DNA of 64,000 nucleotides from Hypericum androsaemum. Its lineage: Eukaryota > Streptophyta > Magnoliopsida > Malpighiales > Hypericaceae. The DNA is taken from positions 24,300,366 through 24,364,365 of the forward strand of contig OZ023181.1 of NCBI GenBank assembly GCA_963995505.1. The letters are read 5' to 3'. A model generated the notes under the pieces. The model saw only the letters and a list, made by a program, of their open reading frames with translations, had not been told where the DNA came from and did no database searches. The translations under genes were made by a program, and so were the position numbers. Below, piece by piece: positions 58,232-64,000 of this stretch. Every line of letters begins with the position of its first letter. Position 1 is the first letter of the stretch.

Positions 58232-60985
58232 TTGATTCTGTTGTTTATTAATTTAATGTCCTTGGAAATTGAAACAAAAATAGAAGTATATATGCACATT
58301 GCATTTTCTAGCTTTCCCATAAGGAAAACCGAATAGAAGGATTCGCCCATGTGATCCATCAGAATGATCTCTCTTTTGGACTGTCTTGTCACCTATGTTA
58401 CATCCCCCTTCCACTAATGCGGTCTTATCACTTCCTTTTCGATTAGTTAATTTTTTAGGTTTTAATTAGACATTATCCTAGAATAAATTAAAAAACTTCA
58501 CTAACTTACCTATATGCACTCTTCAAAAATAAAATTTTAAATTGCCTACCTATTCCTTGGTCTACAATACAATTAATTGATCTCGCAACAATTTTAACAC
58601 AGCTTGATATAAATGCTAATCACGTTAATCAATTATCTGATATTTGAGTGGATAACCAATCAATTAACTACTGCATTTATATTCTCAGAACTAACTAGGA
58701 CTCACATTTCTTAAAAAAAAACTAGGACTCACAGGATTCCAAGGAAATTAAACAATCATGAAGTTAGTAATTTTGTTACTACGGGGACCCTTTCTCTATT
58801 GTTTTCTTCCCCTCCGTCGTCTTTGGAGGATGTCTTACCAGCTGATGTTTATGCACTTTGACTATTATTGGCATCTTAATGAAGTAATTATTTAACCCTA
58901 AAAAACGTTTGTAATTTCGTGGAGAGACGTAAAGCCACAAAAACGAGAGGATATACGGTTGCGAATTGGTGATGGAGTACTGCATCGGATCACAACTTCA
59001 CAATGCCAATATTATTTGTATTAGGCTTTTGGAGAGCAATAATTGTTCTTGACCAGGTCTCCACGATAGACCACTATGTGCATATTACCTTTTATTCACA
59101 AAATGTGAATTCAAGTGATCTTTAACAAAATATAATTTACTCGTTAAAAAGCATTTAGCAGAATAATATTAGGCGTAGGAAGATTAAACAGAGGTCGAGG
59201 GTTGAAACATAAACAAGTAATATTTTTTTTCCGATAAATTTATCTTTCAAACGAAATTAAAATCTAATTCAATTACCGGATCTAGCCACAGTACGAATAG
59301 AATAGCCCAATCGGCTATTCCAGAACTAAAAGTTCTGGTATTTAGTAACTGAACCATGGCTAAGGTTCCTTGAACCGTCCCGAGACCTTAAAAGATTAAT
59401 GTTATAGTTATAATTTCAAACTTTTAGGGAATTTTTTAAACTATGAACTCGTTAAACTGGAAATCTAAAATTATGGAATTGGATGATAGTTTTAATTTTT
59501 TTAGAATTAAATTGTGGAATCTTCCTAAATTTATCTCCAACTTCCGTCATAGGATTATCTCCAATAATTATACCAACAATAAAAATAGTAACTAAAAAAA
59601 CCAACAAAAACGACAGGATATACATGAAATAGAAGAGAAGAAAGGGAGTAGCAGTAGTATACCTAGTTGGTGAATGAATTGGCATATTGCAGCAGAAAGT
59701 AGTGGAGGGGGGTTTGGGGTTGGGGCAGTCACTGAGTGCTCTTACTGCCACGCAATTGGCCAATTTGGCATCATCTCCTTTGTTGTCTTTCTCCTCAGTT
59801 TCTACCGTCTTTTTCCTTTGTCTGTCTTCTTTCTTTATATTTTTTTTTACTTTTCACTGTTACCATAATTAGAATTATTCACCGCAACCCCACGGCTGCC
59901 ATGTGGTTTCATCTCCTCTCTCCCCGACGTCGTGATCTGCACTTACCAAGTCAGTCACTCGACTACGCATCATTTTGTGTCATTCGATCGGATATTAGGT
60001 AGTGTCAACTAATAATCTAATTAATGATATATAACAAATATTTTCAGTTAACTTCGTCAGTTTGGGCTCACTAAACTGATTGATCAAGATTTGAACATGG
60101 TGTAATCTTTAAAAGATGATAAAACTCTCCAACAAATATTTAATATTGTTATATTTTTTATGAATCAAATTCAAAATTGTATTAAATTAGAACAACTCTC
60201 TCGTTAGTTTATTTAGATATCCATTGATATCATTTATCATATATAAATTCACAACTTAGAATAATTATCAAATTTTGTTGTTGGTCGGATGAATTAAAAG
60301 AGGTTTATGGTTCGAGTCCCCCGCTTAATGTCGTGGCCCTTCGGTAGTCGGAAATCACAAATAATCGGTCCAAGACACAAACTATAGTGAGTGGCAGCAA
60401 CCATTTCCCCCGTGTTTTTGTGTGCATAATTTGCCTCGAGAAGCTACAACTAGATTAGTACCAAGTCAGCAACCAAGTAAAGGAAAAAAATCTATCACGT
60501 GCGAAAATTATTCAAGTTTTATAAAAAATAATTCAAGTTTGAATTTTCAAAACATAAAACATAAAATATTTGTTTTTTCAAATATCTTATCGTATTTCAA
60601 TATTGATTAAACGACCAAATGATTGTCCCAATATTGAGTGCTATAAAAAGTTGAGAAAATACACGGCATCTGTGTGCAAATAATTAACCCTTTTTATGTA
60701 CGCACAAAAAGTACCATTACAAGTGGGTACAAAATTGGTGCAGTAACCTGAGCCTCAAAAGCAGAGTATTCCCAGGAGACACACTCCCTTGATAATTAAA
60801 ACTAAATAAATTCCGAATTCATAATTACTTAACACAACCCTAATATTAAAACAACATATAGCATACGCAATTCTGGAATACAACGTTACCAATTGGAAAC
60901 TAAACAACCCATTAATTAATATTAATCACGATTTATTATTGATAATAAAGCCTTCCTCGTTTTTTTCCTCTCCTATAGTATTGAT

Positions 60986-63265
60986 TCAAGATAGAGGTGC
61001 TCTATGAGGAGCACCCTTTCTTCTGTTGCCCAAGGAGAGGACGATCCCCGGGATGAACCCACTTGGTTTCTTCTTTTTCTTCTTCTTGAGGATCTCATCA
61101 CAGCCGTACGATGAGATGACCGAGGTGTCGTTGGAGCATGATGCACCGTTGATGTACTGCATTTGCATGGCCGGGTCCTCCGTTACATTGAACGAGGTGG
61201 ATGATGTGGTGGTCATCATCTGGCCGTCCATTTCGTCGATGATCTCTGAGCCGTCCATCCTCATCCCTTCAAATTGTGGGAAAGATAAATCCGACAAGTC
61301 AATTCTGTATACCATAGTAGAGATGTCCTCCCCTTGATCCTCCATGTAATTCACCTGCCATTTCCCATTTTTTTAGAATTCATATATATTAAGTTAGAGA
61401 GGTAATAAATTAAAATTAATTAAGGAAAATTCGGGTTGGTGTGTTGTGATTTGTGTACGTATATTGTTGAGGTAATTGGTTATCGTACACAATTTACAGT
61501 GATTGCCTATAATTTTTCTTAATATATTGAAAATTATACAAACTTTAATTTGTTCGTCGGATAACATTTCTCTAGTAAAAATAAAATTTTAATTTGGGTG
61601 GAAAGGAATTTTTCAGAAAATATTTTTCCGCAAAAGAAATCAAACGATTTTATCTTTATGACGTAAAATTCACAAGAGTATTTTTGGTCAGATGCACATA
61701 GTATTGCTACCTGTAGAAAGAAAAGAAATTGGTCCCAGAGGGGAAAGCATAATTTCCCTGAAGGAATTGAATTGACCATCTTGTGTGTTGGTATTCATGG
61801 AAATGGAAATCCCAGATCCCAGAGAAACCAAAGTCAATAACCAAAGGAAGGAAGATGGGAGAAAGGGAATAGACCTTGCATGATAGAGAGCAGAAGTGGA
61901 AGGGTTCTTGGAGTATCCTTTCACAAGTAAGGCACAAGTTGGCATCACCTTTACATGGCTTTGACTGGGGCCTCTGGTTCAGGAAGATAACCTTTGCACT
62001 GTTTATGGTGTAGGGCTGCCCAACCACACAAATTAACAATCGAATTATTCACGACTAAGAAGGACCGCCTTCTTTTTCGGTCCGGATAGACCATATATGT
62101 CACTGTTAATGTAGTAATTGGTTTTGAAATTGAAGTACCTGAATGTAGGAACAATCGAGAAACTTTTCGAGATCGCCCAGTCTGATCACGTCCTGATAAA
62201 CATATCTTCTAACCTGCAACGGTAGATCAATATTCAAACCATCTAGCTCATTAAAAAAAAAAACCCTAGTTGTTGTGTTTGATATTGGATTAAATGAGGA
62301 AAGCGATTCACATCACTTTCCAAAGCCCAGGTTGGGATTTAGGTGGAAGAAGTTAGGCAACCCCCACCTTCCGTGATAGGGAAAATTAAATGAACTGGGC
62401 AGGGAAATTTAAGCCCGAATATATATTTGACCGGAAAGAGAAAAATAAATAAATGGGGTCAAAGTTTCGCTTTCTGTGAAAGCAACGGGTGAGGGGGGAA
62501 ATTGACAGCCATGAAATTATTTCGGATAGGGAAAAGAAGACATCTACCAAATGTGAGAAAAAACCAAACCCAAAAAGTTGGAATCAGAGGGGACATGACA
62601 CCCTATTTATGGAATCCCTCATACATTAAATAAATTACTCTTAACAAACTTTGGTTGGTCCATCACCAATAAAACATTAAAAAAAAAACCATCTTCAAAG
62701 ATGGACCAATTAATGCATAAAAATTCCATTATTCTTTGGAAAATATAACCCGTTAATTATAAGATGGAGAGACGCGGAGAACTGTGGAATTAAATTAATT
62801 AATATAGCACTCCCCCTTTCCCTGCATGGGAATTCAAAGAAAATACTAAATATAGCCGCCACCAACAAGTAATAAATAAGGCTGGTTCTCAGGTGGCAGG
62901 AAAAGGGGAAACGCCGACTGTCTACAGTAATTCAGTAATTTGGTAGATCAAAATTAACACAAGTATATAATTAAACAAACACGGTGCAATTAGAAAGGAA
63001 AGCTCGAACTCGAGATCGCTCGGTAACTAACCTGGAGGAGTGGGTGGTTAGGGTGGAGAGGGAGGCAGTGAGGGCAGATGCTGAGGCAGCAGAGCAAGCA
63101 GAAGACGTTCTTCTCATTCTTCCTACGTCCCGCGTGGTCCCCACACCCACTGAAGAATCTCATCCCTATGAGTCCTTCCAGCCACCCCGGCTTCATCTTC
63201 TTGTTCCCTCCTAATTCCTCCATATCCATGTCACCTCCGTTGATCCTTCTCCTCCCCTTCATCAT
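60986..63265 (-). CDS. PLATZ-family zinc-dependent DNA-binding protein
   Basis: Plant AT-rich-sequence and zinc-binding proteins are nuclear, bind A/T-rich DNA and usually repress or modulate transcription. Four exons on the minus strand, 63265-63032, 62213-62139, 62015-61875 and 61354-60986, join in frame across GT-AG introns into 272 residues. The N-terminal part has KPGWLEGLIGMRFFSGCGDH, then CLLCCLSICPHCLPLH, the first Cys/His zinc motif. Next come RRYVYQDVIRLGDLEKFLDC, the second motif CLTCERILQEPFHFCSLSCK, and FPQFEGMRMDGSEI. The tail has a lysine run then GFIPGIVLSLGNRRKGAPHR, the family's usual ending. The start is the first of two adjacent ATGs. The promoter side carries GA tracts. 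No lesion seen. Confidence 0.96.
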
Positions 63266-63339
63266 AATTTACCAAATTAACCCTCGATTACGTGTCTGTG
63301 GGTTGATCAATTGGGTTTGGGTTGGTGGGTTTTACGATT

Positions 63340-63506
63340 CTAGAGAGAGAGAGAGAGGAGTATGTGTGTTTTAGTATTGGTGTCGTCCTTATTTAATCTG
63401 AGGTGTTTAAATTATAGGGGAGAGGCCGAGAGCTTCGCCAGAATCTTTGTCGTTTTCCTTTGCTTCTCTGTAGAAATTCTCTGAGAGAGAGAGAGAGAGA
63501 GAGGGG
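63340..63506. repeat. GA microsatellites in the PLATZ 5' leader region
   Basis: GAGAGA tracts at about 63342-63358 and 63481-63504, upstream of the PLATZ ATG on the minus strand; GAGA/CTCT tracts are common in plant leaders. Confidence 0.7.
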
Positions 63507-63509
63507 CAG

Positions 63510-64000
63510 AGGGCTCTACCGTACTACAGCACTGCTGGAAGAGAGAGAAGTAGACAGCCAAACTGATATTTTCTTTTCCGTTTTGCTATTTTCCATTCTC
63601 AACGAACCTTACATTTGAAAGAGGAAATTTTTGAATTCATTTTTTCCCCAAAAAAAAGGAAATTTCGATTTTCTGAAGGGTGAGATTATGATAATGAAAA
63701 TTATTCGATGTACAAACATATACAAGTCCGAATAATTTGTATAACAAGTGATCGAATTGTATTCTTAAAATTCGAACTTCAAATGTGTGTTTTAAGTTAC
63801 AAAATTAATTTACTAATTGATCTATGGATGGTGTAAAAATTAAGAAATAAAGATTTTGCACCGAAGCATTCTCGGTATAAAGAATTTCTCCCTCTAATTT
63901 ATAGATTTCTCATTTCTTTGACAAATAATTTCCTATATATAACGTTTTAATTCCCAAAATTGGATAAATGGATGAGTGGGAGAGAGAGGGCATGGGGGAT
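63510..64000. other. Upstream DNA of the PLATZ gene, no gene seen
   Basis: AT-rich; no core promoter element could be assigned with confidence. Confidence 0.4.

Larger units (their letters stand above)
56548..60985. other. Gene-poor AT-rich region
   Basis: No convincing gene. Open frames at 57857, 58779 and 59452-60002 lack domains and mostly lack ATG starts. It includes the repeats at 58067-58177 and 58199-58231, and TA-rich stretches near the 3' flank of the PLATZ gene (60600-60985). Confidence 0.5.

Noticed and set aside
59452..60002. Overlapping hydrophobic frames on both strands
   Set aside because: The long minus frame has no ATG start and the plus frames are Phe/Leu-rich readings of a pyrimidine tract.
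60320..60345. tRNA B-box-like GGTTCGAGTCCC
   Set aside because: No A-box or cloverleaf can be built around it and no SINE ends are clear; it may be an old tRNA-derived fragment.
1..64000. CRISPR arrays, rRNA, intact tRNA genes or organelle/bacterial inserts
   Set aside because: No regular spacer-repeat array, rRNA signature, complete tRNA fold or intronless bacterial-type gene cluster was seen.

Overview
The window is nuclear DNA from a flowering plant, most likely a eudicot; the species cannot be named from it. Introns are GT-AG with AT-rich interiors, and intergenic DNA is AT-rich and packed with LTR retrotransposons, Mutator-like (MULE) and hAT elements, and LINE remnants. Five genes read as intact or nearly so: a small protein with a YDPLSYSLNFD motif (cut by the left edge, minus strand), the bifunctional purine enzyme ATIC/PurH (11 exons, plus), a VQ-motif protein (2 exons, minus), a RAN1/HMA7-type copper P1B-ATPase (9 exons, minus) and a PLATZ zinc-binding protein (4 exons, minus). 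A thioredoxin o-like locus (plus) carries several lesions and is probably a pseudogene.

Layout. 1-0.3 kb: partial small gene. 0.58-1.7 kb: MULE-like element with a 9-bp target duplication. 4.1-5.7 kb: two minisatellite arrays and an apparently exact 224-bp duplication. 7.1-10.9 kb: ATIC. 11.2-20 kb: a duplicated segment whose second copy holds a miniature LTR retrotransposon (TRIM-like), itself split by a 6-kb Copia element, plus a solo LTR; the first copy keeps the empty sites. 20.2-21.4 kb: long-TIR element with an in-frame 72-bp triplication. 21.7-22.7 kb: VQ gene. 23.4-28.7 kb: decayed Copia on the minus strand. 28.9-29.7 kb and 32.0-34.1 kb: hAT-like elements. 30.5-31.0 kb: 5'-truncated LINE. 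35.9-36.5 kb: RNase H relic. 37.8-42.1 kb: RAN1. 44.2-45.4 kb: MULE. 47.1-48.3 kb: thioredoxin o relic. 51.4-56.5 kb: a cluster of four MULE-like elements, one nested in another; two carry gene fragments (PPR and KIN17). 61.0-63.3 kb: PLATZ gene.

The genes do not form a pathway. ATIC performs the last two steps of IMP synthesis in plastids, RAN1 loads copper into secretory-pathway proteins including ethylene receptors, and VQ and PLATZ proteins are plant regulatory families. The most unusual observation is in the 13.4-19.3 kb Copia element. The usual tRNA-Met primer-binding site is missing after its 5' LTR. In its place is a 15-nt perfect complement to a segment of its own LTR, which suggests self-primed reverse transcription. 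Two other LTR elements in the window have the ordinary site.
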